Assembly: GCF_010993955.1 (NCBI RefSeq)
Contig: NZ_WIXL01000001.1
Location: 401,235-465,234 of the forward strand
Reading direction: 5' to 3'
Length of the DNA stretch: 64,000 bases
Source: Oceanobacillus halotolerans
GTDB lineage: Bacteria > Bacillota > Bacilli > Bacillales > Amphibacillaceae
Position numbers and translations under genes: made by a program. Of this stretch, positions 50,275-61,479 are shown piece after piece. The notes under the pieces were generated by a model. It was not told the DNA's origin. It did not search any database and was given only the letters and a program-made list of their open reading frames with translations. The stretch's first letter is position 1, and every line of letters starts with the position of its first letter.

Positions 50275-52212
50275 TTATTCTCTTACATAGTCACCATGTA
50301 TCCATGCTTCTTCGCCATTAAATTTAATTTTGTACCAGTTACCTTCTTTTATAAAATTACCATTTTCATCGAGGTAACTAGCCACAACATCGTTATTCTC
50401 TAGGGATCCCACTACGTCACTATTCATGTTAGGTTCATTTCTCACATTTAATGATGTATTAATATTGGTAATGGTTAATACATTTAAGTCAACATAATTA
50501 CCAGAAACCCATCCTTGGTCTCCAGCTACGTTCACTTTATACCACCCACCATTTTCACCAATTATTTCTACTTCTGTACCTATTGCAAGCTTGCGGATTA
50601 AATTGGTACTTGTGACCACAGGGTAGTCTCTAAAGTTTAAGTCATTTGTATTTGTAATTCCGATAGCACCTTCTAATGACGTATTTACTGCATATTGCGC
50701 ATCACCTGTTGGTTTTGGTGATGAGTCTGGTTGATTTTCGAAAACTGGAATATCAAATACGAGTTCATACGTATTAAGTTTGTCATATACTTCTTTAATT
50801 CGATCCGTTTGATTGATGGCCCAGCTTACATGTGTTGCGTATTGATGTGTACCTGGTTCATCTGGATTCCATCTCATTTTGTAGAGAGTATCTTGTCCAC
50901 GATCAATGTAATACTCTCGGACAAATTTTGCTCCACCAATAATGGCATCCTTTGGTTCAAACCACTCTTCTTGGTATGCGTGAACAGCACCGCGAATATC
51001 GGTATATTCATCAACAGCATCAATTCCAAACATATTGTATATTTCCTTAATAGTAGATGCCTTCTTCATATCAAAGCTATCATTTTGCGTAATATCCCAA
51101 TAGTATCGATCATTCTCTTCATCATGGACATAAGTAGCAATAAAGATACCATCAGGATGATTAACAGCCCATTTGTTTTCAGCTACTTCTCCTACTTTAA
51201 TTCTTCCATCAGATAATGGAGATGTTCCATTTCCTGTTTCATGCAGTGCATGTGCTAGCAAATACGCTTCATTGATATTGTACGTTTCACCAGCCTGTAC
51301 AAAGTCAGCCCCTTTTGCATCGAGAATTCCTTTATCGTTTAATATACTGTTGTTAACCTCTTCTGCATCTAGGTTTGCTGATTCTGATAATACAAGAAAT
51401 TGCAAGTATTCAGGTGAATCGATGGCAACATTATAGGAGTTTGCATAGTACTCTACTAATTCTTTACTTGCAATAAAACGACCAGCTCCATCTACTTTTG
51501 GAGAGACGTTAGCTTGTATTTCTATAAAACGGGAAAAATCAACATCGTAAAGCGTTTCATTATATTGATGATCTGTCTCTTCCTCTGGAGGATCTTCTTC
51601 CGTATTCTCAAATGTATCTAGCATTCGTTTAATAACGGTTCCTGCTGCTGCGCGGGTAGTATCATCTAATGGTGCAAATGTATTGCCTGGTTTTCCCTTA
51701 ATAATGTCAAAGGCTAATAAATGTTTCACCGCAGGACGTGCCCAGGAGTCAATTTCTTCGCTATCATTAAACGAAAGCGTTCCTGCCTCTGTTTGAATAC
51801 CTTTGTAATCCAATGCATTTTTAATGATTTCAGCCATTGCTTGTCGGTTAATTGTTTCTTCAGGTTTAAATGTTCCCTTGTCTGTTCCATTCACAATGCC
51901 ATATTTATTAGCAGTAATTACTTCATCAAAAAACCAATCATCTGGTTCAACATCTGAAAATGGGCTCTTTGTATTAGTTGCTTCAGGTAAATCCAAAGCT
52001 CGTTTGACTAGGGCCGCAAAGGCTGCACGGCTAATTTTTTCATTCGGGTTATACTTCCCTTGAGATCCTTCCATTATCTCTTCTGCAATAAGTACTCGTA
52101 AATCATCCTCTGCCCAGTGACCTGTGATATCATCGCTTGCTTCAGCAATACTAGGAAATAGGATGAATAGAGTTAGAATGAATGTCATACATGTTCTTAT
52201 CCTACGTTTCAC
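50275..52212 (-). CDS. S-layer-anchored N-acetylglucosaminidase with SLH and SH3 domains
   Basis: A 645-residue secreted wall hydrolase. Signal peptide 1-25; three SLH domains to about residue 200 (ITGHWAEDDLRVLIAEEIME, NKYGIVNGTDKGTFKPEETI, VKHLLAFDIIKGKPGNTFAP). A glucosaminidase domain at about 300-470 includes the catalytic-region AYLLAHALHETGNGTSPLSD and WGINQ-like segments, and two bacterial SH3 domains (NFRDYPVVTSTNLIRKLAIG, LNVRNEPNMNSDVVGSLENN) end it. It should cut glycan strands while held by the pyruvylated polymer. The start is a GTG with GGGAGGG upstream. It is divergent from the major S-layer gene. Confidence 0.9.
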   Translation of the reverse strand: MKRRIRTCMTFILTLFILFPSIAEASDDITGHWAEDDLRVLIAEEIMEGSQGKYNPNEKISRAAFAALVKRALDLPEATNTKSPFSDVEPDDWFFDEVITANKYGIVNGTDKGTFKPEETINRQAMAEIIKNALDYKGIQTEAGTLSFNDSEEIDSWARPAVKHLLAFDIIKGKPGNTFAPLDDTTRAAAGTVIKRMLDTFENTEEDPPEEETDHQYNETLYDVDFSRFIEIQANVSPKVDGAGRFIASKELVEYYANSYNVAIDSPEYLQFLVLSESANLDAEEVNNSILNDKGILDAKGADFVQAGETYNINEAYLLAHALHETGNGTSPLSDGRIKVGEVAENKWAVNHPDGIFIATYVHDEENDRYYWDITQNDSFDMKKASTIKEIYNMFGIDAVDEYTDIRGAVHAYQEEWFEPKDAIIGGAKFVREYYIDRGQDTLYKMRWNPDEPGTHQYATHVSWAINQTDRIKEVYDKLNTYELVFDIPVFENQPDSSPKPTGDAQYAVNTSLEGAIGITNTNDLNFRDYPVVTSTNLIRKLAIGTEVEIIGENGGWYKVNVAGDQGWVSGNYVDLNVLTITNINTSLNVRNEPNMNSDVVGSLENNDVVASYLDENGNFIKEGNWYKIKFNGEEAWIHGDYVRE

Positions 52213-52757
52213 CGTTTGGTCCCTCCCTGACTATCAATCTATTAGAGTTAAACTTATAGTAACATATTGACCAAACACGAAGAACCTGTATATATCGAAA
52301 ATAAGTAAAAAGGGAAACTATTAATCTAGAGTAATAGGTAATATGGTTTATAGAGATAATCTCTTATGGTCCACAGATACCTATGAAGTAAAGGTTTTTA
52401 GATAGAGGTTACATATACATTGACTGTAAACTAGTTCATAAATGAGAAAATCTTACCAAATTAAGATCAAACAACTAATATTTTCTAGTAAAATAGGAGT
52501 TATACCAGTTGAAATTTCACATGATTGGTGTATCATAGTATCATAAGCAAATGATCCATGAAACTATCAAAAATCTCAGTTATTAGACCGCGACAGTTGA
52601 CTCATATTTTTATATTTCATATACTAAAAAATGAATCATTGGTTATTTGCTCAAACAATCTATTATTCTTGGAAACACTTCCAAAATACTTAGTACATAA
52701 GTTTTATATGTTCCCAGAATAATAGTAATTATAATTCTTGTAGGGAGGAATACATTA
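52213..52757. promoter_or_regulatory. Divergent promoter region of the two SLH protein genes
   Basis: 545 bp without a gene. TTGACC at 52267 with TATATA at 52289 (16-bp spacing) is a candidate promoter facing the S-layer gene, implying an untranslated leader of about 450 bases. Long leaders are common for S-layer genes. The leader ends in GTAGGGAGGAATACATTAATG, a strong ribosome binding site. No riboswitch-like structure was recognised. The promoter call is tentative. Confidence 0.4.
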
Positions 52758-55700
52758 ATGTCTAAACAAAAGACAAATCGTAAAGTATTTGCTACAACAG
52801 CAAGTGCAGCATTAGTAGCATCAGCTGTTGTACCAGCAGCTGTAGCAGCTGAAAGCGTTAGTTTCCCTGACGTTGAGAACGATCCTGGTAATACTTGGTA
52901 CAAAGACGCTGTTTATAACTTAGTAGGTGCTGGAATCTTAGAAGGGGATGAAAGTGGTAATTTCAACCCTGGCGATGCTATGACTCGTCAATCAGCAGCA
53001 CAAACCCTTAAAAAAGCAAAAGGGTTAGAAGCTAGCGAATCTGCTGGGTTTAATGATGTATCTGATGATGCTTGGTATGCAGATGCAGTAAACGCAGTTG
53101 TAGAAGCTGGATATATGGACGGGATCCCTGGCAATAAATTTAATCCAGGTGGAGAGCTTACTCGTCAAGCAGCTGTGAAAACACTTGTAGAAACATTTGG
53201 TTTAGAAGGTGAAGCAGACCTATCATCTTTCTCAGATGTTGACGACATTCCTGCATGGGCAATCGAAGATAAAAACTATTTTGCAATTGCAGTTGAGAAT
53301 GAAGTGCTTAACGGTGAAGAGGTAAATGGAGAAACATTCTTATCTCCTCAAAAAACAATTTCACGTGCACAATTCGCAACAATGTTAGATCGTGCTATTA
53401 AAGCAGGAGAAGCAGAAGTAGAAACTCCAGCAGTTGAAAGTGTAAGTGCGATTGACGCTACAACAATGCAAGTAGTGTTAGATGGTTCTGTATCTGAAGA
53501 AGACCTTTCTCCTGAAGATTTCCAATTTGATAATGGACTAGAAGTTATCGATATTATTGTTGAAGAAGTTCCATTACAAGTTGCAGCATTCCAACTTGCA
53601 GAAACTCCTGAAGAAACAAAAGTTCAAACAATTGTTACCCTAATTACTACTGAGCAAGAAAAAGGTGTATCTTATAACTTGGTTAGCTTTAAAGGTGAAG
53701 AGCCTGAAGCACCAATCGAAGTAGCTCCAGCACCAATTCAAGTTTCTGAAGTAACAGCAACAGATGCTACTACAGTAGAAGTTTCTGTAGATGAAGACGT
53801 TGAAGAAGCAGATTTAGAAGATAAAGTAGTAACACTAGTATCAGGTGAAACAGAACTAGAAGCTACATATGTTGCAGAAAGCCTTGAAGAAGGTGTAGCA
53901 GAATTCGAACTAGCTGAAGAAACTGAATTAGAAGATGCGGCTGAATATACTGTTTCTGCTGATTGGGCTAAATTCGATGAAGGTACTTTCCAAGCTCGTG
54001 TTGTAGATGAGTATATTGCTGGTTTTGAAAAAGTATCTACTGAATTAACTCAAAATAACGGTTATTTTGAAGTTCAATTTGTAAACCAATACGGTGAAGT
54101 TTTTGAAACTGATGATACGAGTGTAGAAATTGATAGTGCATCAGTTAATGGTATGCCATTAACTATTGACACTGAAGTGAAATATGAAAATAACAAAGTA
54201 ACTTTTAATACAGATGATTTTACTACTGGGCATGAAATTGAAGAAGCGGACGAAGTTGTTGTTACATTGAAAAACACTGTTGGTGAAGATGATGATGTAC
54301 AGGAATTCACTACGACATTAGAGTATACAGTAATTGAAGGTACAGAAGAAGATACATTAGATTCATTCTCCTTAAGTGCAGATACAACAGAATTTGCACA
54401 TGGTTCTGAAACACCTGAATTAACTATCAATGCGAAAGACGAATACAACCATGATTTCCCAATTAATAGAAGTGATAAAATCCGTTGGGTAGTTAATGGT
54501 GTAGTTGTAGACCCAAGTTTAGATGATGGGGAGAATGCACTAATAACAAATGATTATAAATTCAATCCAGATGATGCTGGTGAATATGAGGTAACCGCTT
54601 ATTATGAAGAAGATGCTAGATTCTCTAGTTCAGTTACATTTGTAGTAGGTGATGCTGAATTATCTTCATTAGATTTTGACGAAGTTACTGGTGATGAAAA
54701 ATATAATCATGAAGAACAATTACTAGGAACTATTTCACCAAATCCTGGTGCAATCTTAAACGCATCTGATATTAATTTCGATATTCAAACAGAAGATGAA
54801 GAACTTTCTGCAGATGATGTAACGGTTGTTGCAGAAGAAAATGAGGATGGGGACATCGAAATTAAAGCAACTTCAACAGAAGCTGGAACTTACAGTATCA
54901 CACCTTATGTGGGTGAGTCTGTTGATGCAGAAAATACAATTGCTCTTGAAAATGAAATTGTATTAGAAACTACTATTAACGACGAAGTTGTTTCAATGGA
55001 CGAATTAGAATTTGATGCTACTGAATTAAAGACAGGTACAACAGTAGAAAAAGAATTAACTTTCCGTAACAAACATAACGAAATAATAGATGCTACTGAT
55101 GGCGATATTAACGTTGAGAAATTCCCTTCAAATGTAACTACAGAACTTGTTGAAGATGAAAATGGAAATGTTACCAGCTTAACAGTAAACTCACCAAGTG
55201 CTCAAGAAGTGAATGTAAGATTAACAGTCGGTGAAGAACGCTATGATTATGTCTTAAATTTTGCTGATGCAGAACTAACCACAATTGGTTTTGGCCAAGA
55301 AACTATTACAGGTGTTGTTGCAGGAGATGAAGATGAATACGCTAAATATCAAACCGTTAACTTCTTAGACCAAGATGGTAAAGAAATCACTCTAACTGAA
55401 GAAGTTTTAAATGGTGATGACTATGAGTTAACAATTGAAGATTCTGAGGGTGAAGAAGTATCTTTTTCAGACCTTCTTTCTTATCAAACATCTAGTGGTG
55501 CTAGTGAAGATGAAATCGAAACAGAAGCGGATAAATATGCAGATGTTTCTGTAACGAATACCGATGAAATTGTGGCATTTAAAGTAAAAGCGGCTGAAGA
55601 ACTTTCTAAAGATGAGTATACTGTTACTCTAACAAAAGTTGAATCAGAAGTTTCGTCCTCGTTCACAGTTGAAGTAGGTGATGCTCGTGCAATTAGTTCT

Positions 55701-57317
55701 TTAACAGCAGTTGCTGAAAATAATACGGTTGCTTTAGAAGGGTCAACAGATGTACTAATTACTCCTGAAGACCAATATGAAGCATTTAAGGCACTTGAAG
55801 AAGAACAATCTATAAAAGTTTCTTCTGCAAACGGTAATGTACAAGCTGGTCAAGTCGAAGAAGTTACAGATGATGAGACAGGTGCGATAGTAGGCTATAA
55901 AGTAACGCTTACAGGTGCAGCTAAAGGTGCTGACGAAGTTTCATTTACTTTCGATGACAATGACGCAGAAACAGAAAATAGTGTTCAAACTACTATTAAT
56001 TTAATTGTAGACTCAGTAGGTAATTTAATTGATACTGTTAAAATTAATGAAGAAAATATTGCATCACTTTATAGTACAGAAGGTGGACTAGAAGAAGTTA
56101 AGCTAAGTGCTACTGCATATGATTCTTCTGATAATAAGGTAGCTGTAAACACTGAAGATTTAGATTGGTTCGTTGATACAATTGAATCATCAGAAGACAT
56201 AAATGAAGAAGACTTTGATATTAATTCTGAAGGAGTTATTACAGTACCAGCAGAATTTAGTGGTTCAGTAACTTATAAAGTTCAAACTTCTAACATTAAA
56301 GAAGATACAATCACTTTAAACTTCAGCAGTGAAAGTCCAGCACCTGTAACTGGAACAACAGCTATTGTTGATGCTGATGAACTAGATGCAGATGAAGAAA
56401 CTGAAGGGTTACAAATTGCACTAGATGGTGAAGGTAATGATGAAGAAAATGGTGTAGTAGGACTACAACTAACTGCTACTGACCAGTTTGGAGACCCATT
56501 TGTCATCAGTGATGATGAAGTTAATGATGCCAAAGTTACTACTGACGACACAGCAGTGTTAGACGTTGAGTTTATTGAAGGTGAAGACACGTTTGATGTT
56601 ACTGCAAAAGGTGTAGGAAATGCTAATGTTTACGTTCAGTATAATGATGATATCCTAGTAATTAACTTTGATGTTACTGAAGAAGCGCTTGTTGCTAAAG
56701 CTTTAAATGATTTAAATGCTGATGAACTAGCATCTCCAACTCAACAAGCTGCTCTTGATGCACTAACAGAATATAGTGATTTATTAGGAGTAAATATTAA
56801 TGATGTAGATAATGATTTCATAACAGAGTATAATAAAGAAGGCGTTGATTATTCCTTTGCTGGCCCAGTAGCGCAAGATGTTTTCGAAACAAGACCAGTT
56901 GAAGAAGGTTTCACTAGTATTAAACAAGTAACCACGAGAATAAGTGAGTCTACACAAATGAGAATTGCTTTCAAAACAGCTGTAGTTGATTCAAAAGCAC
57001 TAAATGGAGATGCAACTGTTTCTGATGTAGCTAATATTCTTGAAAATGTAAAAATTGTTACTAATCGTCAAAAAACACTAAATGATTTCATCACAATTAA
57101 TGATAAATCACTTACTCAATTTGTATCTGATTTAGATGATTTAATTGCTGCAATTAGTGATGATGGTTTAGAACAAACTACTCAAAATAACATTGTTGAT
57201 GCGGCATCTAGTTATGAAGGTACTAATTTAGCACCATTGTTAAAGAGTATTTCAGATGTACTATCTACCAATACTTCGGAGCCAGGAACTGGCGATGAAG
57301 CAGCAGATTTGCAATAA
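52758..57317 (+). CDS. Major S-layer protein with three SLH domains
   Basis: A 1519-residue secreted protein. Signal peptide 1-31 ends VAAES. SLH domains follow at about 35-75, 95-140 and 155-215: VSFPDVENDPGNTWYKDAVY, FNDVSDDAWYADAVNAVVEA and FSDVDDIPAWAIEDKNYFAI. The rest is a chain of beta-sandwich-like modules joined by short linkers, very rich in Glu and Asp and almost free of Cys. A final helical segment has a C-terminus ending SEPGTGDEAADLQ. Its size, composition, strong ribosome binding site and terminator fit the abundant S-layer subunit, anchored through the CsaB-modified polymer. The acidic surface suggests a saline habitat. Confidence 0.93.
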   Translation: MSKQKTNRKVFATTASAALVASAVVPAAVAAESVSFPDVENDPGNTWYKDAVYNLVGAGILEGDESGNFNPGDAMTRQSAAQTLKKAKGLEASESAGFNDVSDDAWYADAVNAVVEAGYMDGIPGNKFNPGGELTRQAAVKTLVETFGLEGEADLSSFSDVDDIPAWAIEDKNYFAIAVENEVLNGEEVNGETFLSPQKTISRAQFATMLDRAIKAGEAEVETPAVESVSAIDATTMQVVLDGSVSEEDLSPEDFQFDNGLEVIDIIVEEVPLQVAAFQLAETPEETKVQTIVTLITTEQEKGVSYNLVSFKGEEPEAPIEVAPAPIQVSEVTATDATTVEVSVDEDVEEADLEDKVVTLVSGETELEATYVAESLEEGVAEFELAEETELEDAAEYTVSADWAKFDEGTFQARVVDEYIAGFEKVSTELTQNNGYFEVQFVNQYGEVFETDDTSVEIDSASVNGMPLTIDTEVKYENNKVTFNTDDFTTGHEIEEADEVVVTLKNTVGEDDDVQEFTTTLEYTVIEGTEEDTLDSFSLSADTTEFAHGSETPELTINAKDEYNHDFPINRSDKIRWVVNGVVVDPSLDDGENALITNDYKFNPDDAGEYEVTAYYEEDARFSSSVTFVVGDAELSSLDFDEVTGDEKYNHEEQLLGTISPNPGAILNASDINFDIQTEDEELSADDVTVVAEENEDGDIEIKATSTEAGTYSITPYVGESVDAENTIALENEIVLETTINDEVVSMDELEFDATELKTGTTVEKELTFRNKHNEIIDATDGDINVEKFPSNVTTELVEDENGNVTSLTVNSPSAQEVNVRLTVGEERYDYVLNFADAELTTIGFGQETITGVVAGDEDEYAKYQTVNFLDQDGKEITLTEEVLNGDDYELTIEDSEGEEVSFSDLLSYQTSSGASEDEIETEADKYADVSVTNTDEIVAFKVKAAEELSKDEYTVTLTKVESEVSSSFTVEVGDARAISSLTAVAENNTVALEGSTDVLITPEDQYEAFKALEEEQSIKVSSANGNVQAGQVEEVTDDETGAIVGYKVTLTGAAKGADEVSFTFDDNDAETENSVQTTINLIVDSVGNLIDTVKINEENIASLYSTEGGLEEVKLSATAYDSSDNKVAVNTEDLDWFVDTIESSEDINEEDFDINSEGVITVPAEFSGSVTYKVQTSNIKEDTITLNFSSESPAPVTGTTAIVDADELDADEETEGLQIALDGEGNDEENGVVGLQLTATDQFGDPFVISDDEVNDAKVTTDDTAVLDVEFIEGEDTFDVTAKGVGNANVYVQYNDDILVINFDVTEEALVAKALNDLNADELASPTQQAALDALTEYSDLLGVNINDVDNDFITEYNKEGVDYSFAGPVAQDVFETRPVEEGFTSIKQVTTRISESTQMRIAFKTAVVDSKALNGDATVSDVANILENVKIVTNRQKTLNDFITINDKSLTQFVSDLDDLIAAISDDGLEQTTQNNIVDAASSYEGTNLAPLLKSISDVLSTNTSEPGTGDEAADLQ

Positions 57318-57351
57318 AAATTTCTAAGTACTTTAGATAAAATTATTAAAG

Positions 57352-57384
57352 CTCTGTAGAGTTAGTTCTCTACAGAGTTTTTTT
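57352..57384 (+). terminator. Terminator of the S-layer gene
   Basis: CTCTGTAGA and TCTACAGAG form a 9-bp perfect stem around an eight-base loop, followed by seven T. Confidence 0.92.
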
Positions 57385-57465
57385 GCGAGTGACAGAATAT
57401 GCACTAATGGATAGCAGGGCAAAAATTAATTTTAAGCTAAATTTAGTTTTGAATTTTAACGTAAC

Positions 57466-57500
57466 GTAAGGTCACAGTGACGCCCCGAAGTTTGTCGTGT
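57466..57500. repeat. Short dispersed repeat, copy 1
   Basis: GTAAGGTCACAGTGACGCCC followed by CGAAGTTTGTCG. The same phrase occurs at 59630 and 61996. The remainder of 57385-57754 shows no gene. Confidence 0.7.
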
Positions 57501-57754
57501 ATTTTCGCATTTAAAAAATTCATATATTCGCATGAAAGACACGATAGGTCAGTTAAGGATTGCAGCACACAATTATTAATAATTACAAACTATATATTAA
57601 TTACCAATATTCAGTCGTATGTATTTGTAATAAAATAACCTACTAATCTTTTATTTTTTTGAAAGTAGTAGATGGATAGTTTTTTATTTTAGTACTACTA
57701 TGAATTTCCTCCTCCTTATATCTTGTTATAATAGATTAGCCAACAATGAATTGG

Positions 57755-59199
57755 TCACTTTCTTTCAAATAGTGCAAGAATTTTCTCCTTTGTAATTTTC
57801 CTTTTGATTTTAGATAATTTGTTTTTTAGGATTTCTCCCATCATCTGATTGTTTCCCTCTAGATGATTTTGCACAAAGTTTATAAACTCTTTTGTGTCTT
57901 CATGAAAATAGTTTATATATGTCTTTTGTATAATTTTAGGCAACTGATGGAAAAGTAAGCTATGTTTGAATCCACCTGGCTTTTTATGGAATAAATCTAA
58001 ATGGCGAATGAGTGACAGTCCGTATTCACTCTTTCCATGCAGACGAGTATGACTAGCAATTATTTGGCCTTGATAGATACAGTGGATGATAGTATCTGAA
58101 TAGTTTACATCTACTTTTTTTCCTACATAATCCGTTGGAACAGAGTAAAAGTTATTTTTAAACTGAATGAAGGCTGTATTTTTTACTATTCTTCTGTCTT
58201 GTTCTATATAAACAAAGTCTTGTTGTAATGGAAGAAGGCAACTTTTCTCTTCTTTAAACGTTGGATGTGTGTTTTTCGATCGTATTGACTTTCGTTACTA
58301 TTTAGTTTTACAATCTCTGAATTTAAGTATTTATTTGCTTGTTCAATTGATGAAAAGGAGTCTTGTTTTGAAAAAATCGTATCTTTGATAACACCTATTG
58401 TCTTTTCAACATGTCCCTTCTCGTTGCCTTTCCGTACATTACAAAAACGGTGGTTAAATTTATGGTGTTTTGATAATGATTTGAGGACTTTGGAAGGTTT
58501 CTTCTTACCGTTTTTTGACTTTCTATGGTTTACAGCAAGACTCATATTATCGTAAACAATCGTCTGATAGACACCTCTACAATGGTTGAAAAATTGGTTA
58601 TGCACATCTACAAAAGCCTTTTGGTTCTCTGATTCATAAAGAACAGCATATCGATAGTTGCTATATGCGCTAGTAAATACGCCAGCTTTTAAATGACGCA
58701 TCTTCCCATCAATGTATATTGCAATATTCCCCCAATCAAATTCACAATATTGTCCAGGATAATAGACACACTTTATAAAGGCTTCTACCTTCTTTTCTTC
58801 TAGTTCACTAATCAGTCTACAGGTCGTACTGTAATGGATATCAAATCCATGGTTTACAATCTCCTGATGAATTTGCTTTTTATTTCGTTTAAGTTTGGAT
58901 TGGCCTTTTTTCACTCTTGCTTTGTTTTCGTTGATGTAATGCTGTATTAGTTCCAATAATATATTCGTAACTTTATATCTATACTTTTTCCGTGGTGCAC
59001 GAATAGACGCTTTTATGATGTGTGCATCTATTATCTTTTGATAGTCAGGGTTTGTATTAGACTTTTTCACAAAGTTCTTATCCAAACTTAAATAGCTTAT
59101 TACACTTTTTACGCTACTATCCGCAGCTATTGCAATGTCTTCAATATCACTTCCTATTAAACTGTCTATTTCTGTATTATTAGCCAAAGTTGTATTCAT
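57755..59199 (-). pseudogene. IS21-family transposase (IstA) gene, frameshifted
   Basis: From the ATG at 59199 (GGGGGGAA upstream) the protein shows a helix-turn-helix region, a DDE core with EFDWGNIAIYIDG, TIVYDNMSLAV and GNEKGHVEKTIGVIKD, and then KTHIQRLKKRK, where the frame is lost. In another frame the family's C-terminal domain continues (THPTFKEEK, then FVYIEQDRRIVKNTAFIQFK, FYSVPTDYVGKKVDV and so on) to a stop at 57755. A single-base change near 58275 therefore broke the gene. No istB ATPase gene follows, so the element is incomplete. Confidence 0.82.
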
Positions 59200-59379
59200 A
59201 TATAATTCCCCCCATAATTTGAAATGCAGTACTAAACATAAGATAATATTCGGTTCTATGCAACGATGTTTTATAATGGTGTTTATGTGATAAAGTGTTA
59301 GTGTTGTGGAAATTCTGTAGAGGGAAATAGTTGAATAAATACGAAACAATTTAGACTCTTGACCAGTTACAGAAGCTAA

Positions 59380-59625
59380 CACATACCAACGTACGTTTTA
59401 ATTGCTTTCGTAAAATATAAGGGGATAAATGCAATGTAAGGGTTTCTCCGTTAGTAAAGCGAATCATAGATTGTTTTGGGTTGTTTGCCGAGGCATTAAT
59501 TTGAAGAACGTGAAGGTAGAAAATCCAGCTGCAATCCACATGGTCGGTTGGGAAAGTGTAGAGGTGTTGATCGGGATTAATGGGGATTGGCACTTTCCGT
59601 GTGAATCCGGTACGTTTAATTAGGA
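59380..59625 (-). pseudogene. comK fragment, truncated at both ends
   Basis: The minus strand encodes IKRTGFTRKVPIPINPDQHL, TFPTDHVDCSWIFYLHV and then MIRFTNGETLTLHLSPYILR, matching the middle and end of the ComK gene at 62231 at roughly 90 percent of bases, with a small deletion (HAADHADC becomes DHVDC). The 5-prime third is missing: the match stops at the short dispersed repeat near 59630. The 3-prime end is lost near 59380, about 180 bp before the IS21-type gene start. It cannot make a complete ComK. Confidence 0.82.
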
Positions 59626-59629
59626 TTTG

Positions 59630-59692
59630 CACAGTGACGCCCCGAAGTTTGTCGAATGAGAGGTTTAATGAGGAGGGAGAGGTTTGTGGAGT
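59630..59692. repeat. Short dispersed repeat, copy 2
   Basis: GCACAGTGACGCCCCGAAG, then TTTGTCGAATGAGAGGT and GGAGGGAGAGGTTTGTGG. It abuts the broken 5-prime end of the comK fragment. The same run occurs at 61996-62060. Confidence 0.75.
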
Positions 59693-59920
59693 TGATTCCT
59701 TGGTGTCCACTTCAAAAAGTCCATCCGAGGAGATTACACAAAATTTCCTCAGATGGGCTTCTTTTCTTTGCATATTTTTCCGAAAACAGCTGAAGAAAAA
59801 TGTAAAGTTGTTCTATTTTGATTGATGAAGAAAGAATCCTATTAAAAATAGGCATGACAAAAAAGCCTTCCCTATTCAATTTTTAAAAAAAGGCTCATCT
59901 TTTATTCTATGAAATTAAGA

Positions 59921-60556
59921 TTAAGCAATCCGTTTGTAAGTATGATAGAGTCCATTCATCACTGGAGTTGCTTTCATTTTCACCTCTTCTACTTTCACAG
60001 GTAGATGTGTTGGTGTAGGAATCGGTGTTTGTCCACCAATTCCCTGGTGTGTTCGGTTCGTATTGTAGTAATTATGAATGTAATCATGCAGTAAGTGATA
60101 AAGGTGCTTTTCGTTTATAGGGATAATATAATCGGTACATTCTTGTTTGAGTGTACCAATCGTTCTTTCTGCATAAGCATTTTGCCAAGGTGACTTGTAA
60201 GCAGTTCTTTTAGCTTTAATGCCAGCTGTTTGCAAGAATCCTGAAAATTGTTGGCTCTAAATATCGGATCGTTATCATGTATTAAATATTTAGGTACTTC
60301 ACCATTAAGGGGTAGCATTTCTGAATTGTTGTATGACACATTCTGTATTTGGATTCGGGGTATTATTGAAATGAATAATTCTTCTTGTCTTGTGATGAAC
60401 AATGACTAAAACATATAATATTTTAAAGTTGAATGTTGGAATTGTGAAGAAATCAACTGTCCAAGTAACTTCTAAATGATTTTTAATAAATGTTTTCCAG
60501 GATTGCTTTTGCTTTGCAGTTGGAGGTTGTGGTTTCGTCAGTTGTTTCTTAGTTAG
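59921..60556 (-). pseudogene. Degenerate DDE integrase-core transposase
   Basis: Pieces in different frames reconstruct an rve-type transposase: HLEVTWTVDFFTIPTFNFKI, VLVIVHHKTRRIIHFNNTPN, then YLIHDNDPIFRANNFQ, then a frame change to AGIKAKRTAYKSPWQNAYAE and RTIGTLKQECTDYIIPINEK, ending at 59921. DFF, HDND and the Glu in GTLKQE would be the catalytic triad area. Frameshifts and a missing N-terminal part make it inactive. The family resembles integrase-core transposases common in environmental bacteria. Confidence 0.75.
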
Positions 60557-61053
60557 TAAGGGTGCCTATCACTTCCCGAAATTTATCAAGAGGAGAGCTA
60601 TTCATCGCACTGAAGTGCTCGGATTTTTTTCACCTAATTGGTGAGTACATTCCATCGGATGGATTCAGTTTTATTCCAGACACTCATTTCGGCGTTGGCG
60701 AATACAAGGAAAAACTCTTTCATATGTATAAGTATCGCTTATTGAAATCGAAATTAATGCTCACTTATTATTGACGGGTTTGGACTTGAAGCAGCCATTC
60801 AGCCTTTAAATGAGGGGTGATTACGATTTTCAATACAAGCTGTGATCAGTGATGGCTTAGTAAGATGGATGTTGGCTTGGGAAGTGACGCCAAAGTATTA
60901 ACCCTGCAAAACTTATCAAGCAAATGAAGGATGATAAACTGTATAAATGATATCACTAGGACACTCGTATTCTATTTTGTAGGTGTAAATTTTGCCCTTA
61001 CCAAAGATTAAGGTTTTTGTAAAATAGCTATATAAAGATAGCGAGGTGTTGCG
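60557..61053. other. Gene-poor stretch with repeat fragments
   Basis: A diverged relative of the short dispersed repeat is visible at 60560 (GTGCCTATCACTTCCCGAAA) and another at 60881 (GGGAAGTGACGCCAAAG). A 70-codon open frame in between has no ribosome binding site or recognisable product. The segment 60960-61030 probably holds the promoter of the next gene. Confidence 0.45.
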
Positions 61054-61461
61054 ATGAATTATTTTCTTCTGTTTATGATTATTTTTTTGTTTCTTAGATG
61101 GAGTAGGCAAAGTAAGGATGCGGCAAAAAACAGTGAAAATGAAACAATTGGGCAAACGATAAAGAAAAATGGAAAATACTACACCAATATTGGGGACCTT
61201 GATGACAATGATAATTGGGTGATCACTGGGAAGTACGAACCTACTTATTATGTTCAAGTTTACCAACTGGAAGAGGAGTTGTATAAAATAAAAATCGATG
61301 ATCAACCAAGTAATTATGTGGTAGAGGAGTGGGAATGTGAACCTGGTGAAGTGGAAATGATGGTTCAAATGCTAACTCGATTATATTCATCAACAGGCAC
61401 TGTTCAGATCGATAAGTCGAATGAAGAATTACTTGTAGAAATAGAAAAAAATTTATTTTGA
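61054..61461 (+). CDS. Small membrane-anchored protein of unknown function
   Basis: A 135-residue protein. An N-terminal hydrophobic helix (MNYFLLFMIIFLFLRW) is followed by a charged linker and a compact domain of about 85 residues with aromatic strands (YYTNIGDLDDNDNWVITGKY, YYVQVYQLEEELYKIKID) and a C-terminal helix. GCGAGGTG precedes the ATG. The next gene starts 18 bases after its stop, so the two probably form an operon. No family recognised. Confidence 0.65.
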   Translation: MNYFLLFMIIFLFLRWSRQSKDAAKNSENETIGQTIKKNGKYYTNIGDLDDNDNWVITGKYEPTYYVQVYQLEEELYKIKIDDQPSNYVVEEWECEPGEVEMMVQMLTRLYSSTGTVQIDKSNEELLVEIEKNLF

Positions 61462-61479
61462 AAGGAGGAGGGTATAGTT

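Noticed and set aside
54074-54448. Minus-strand frames within the S-layer gene
   Set aside because: Shadow frames caused by GAA/GAT-rich coding sequence on the plus strand.
60562-60774. 70-codon frame between transposase remnant and 61054
   Set aside because: Begins in a diverged short repeat and has no ribosome binding site or known relatives that I can name; possible debris.
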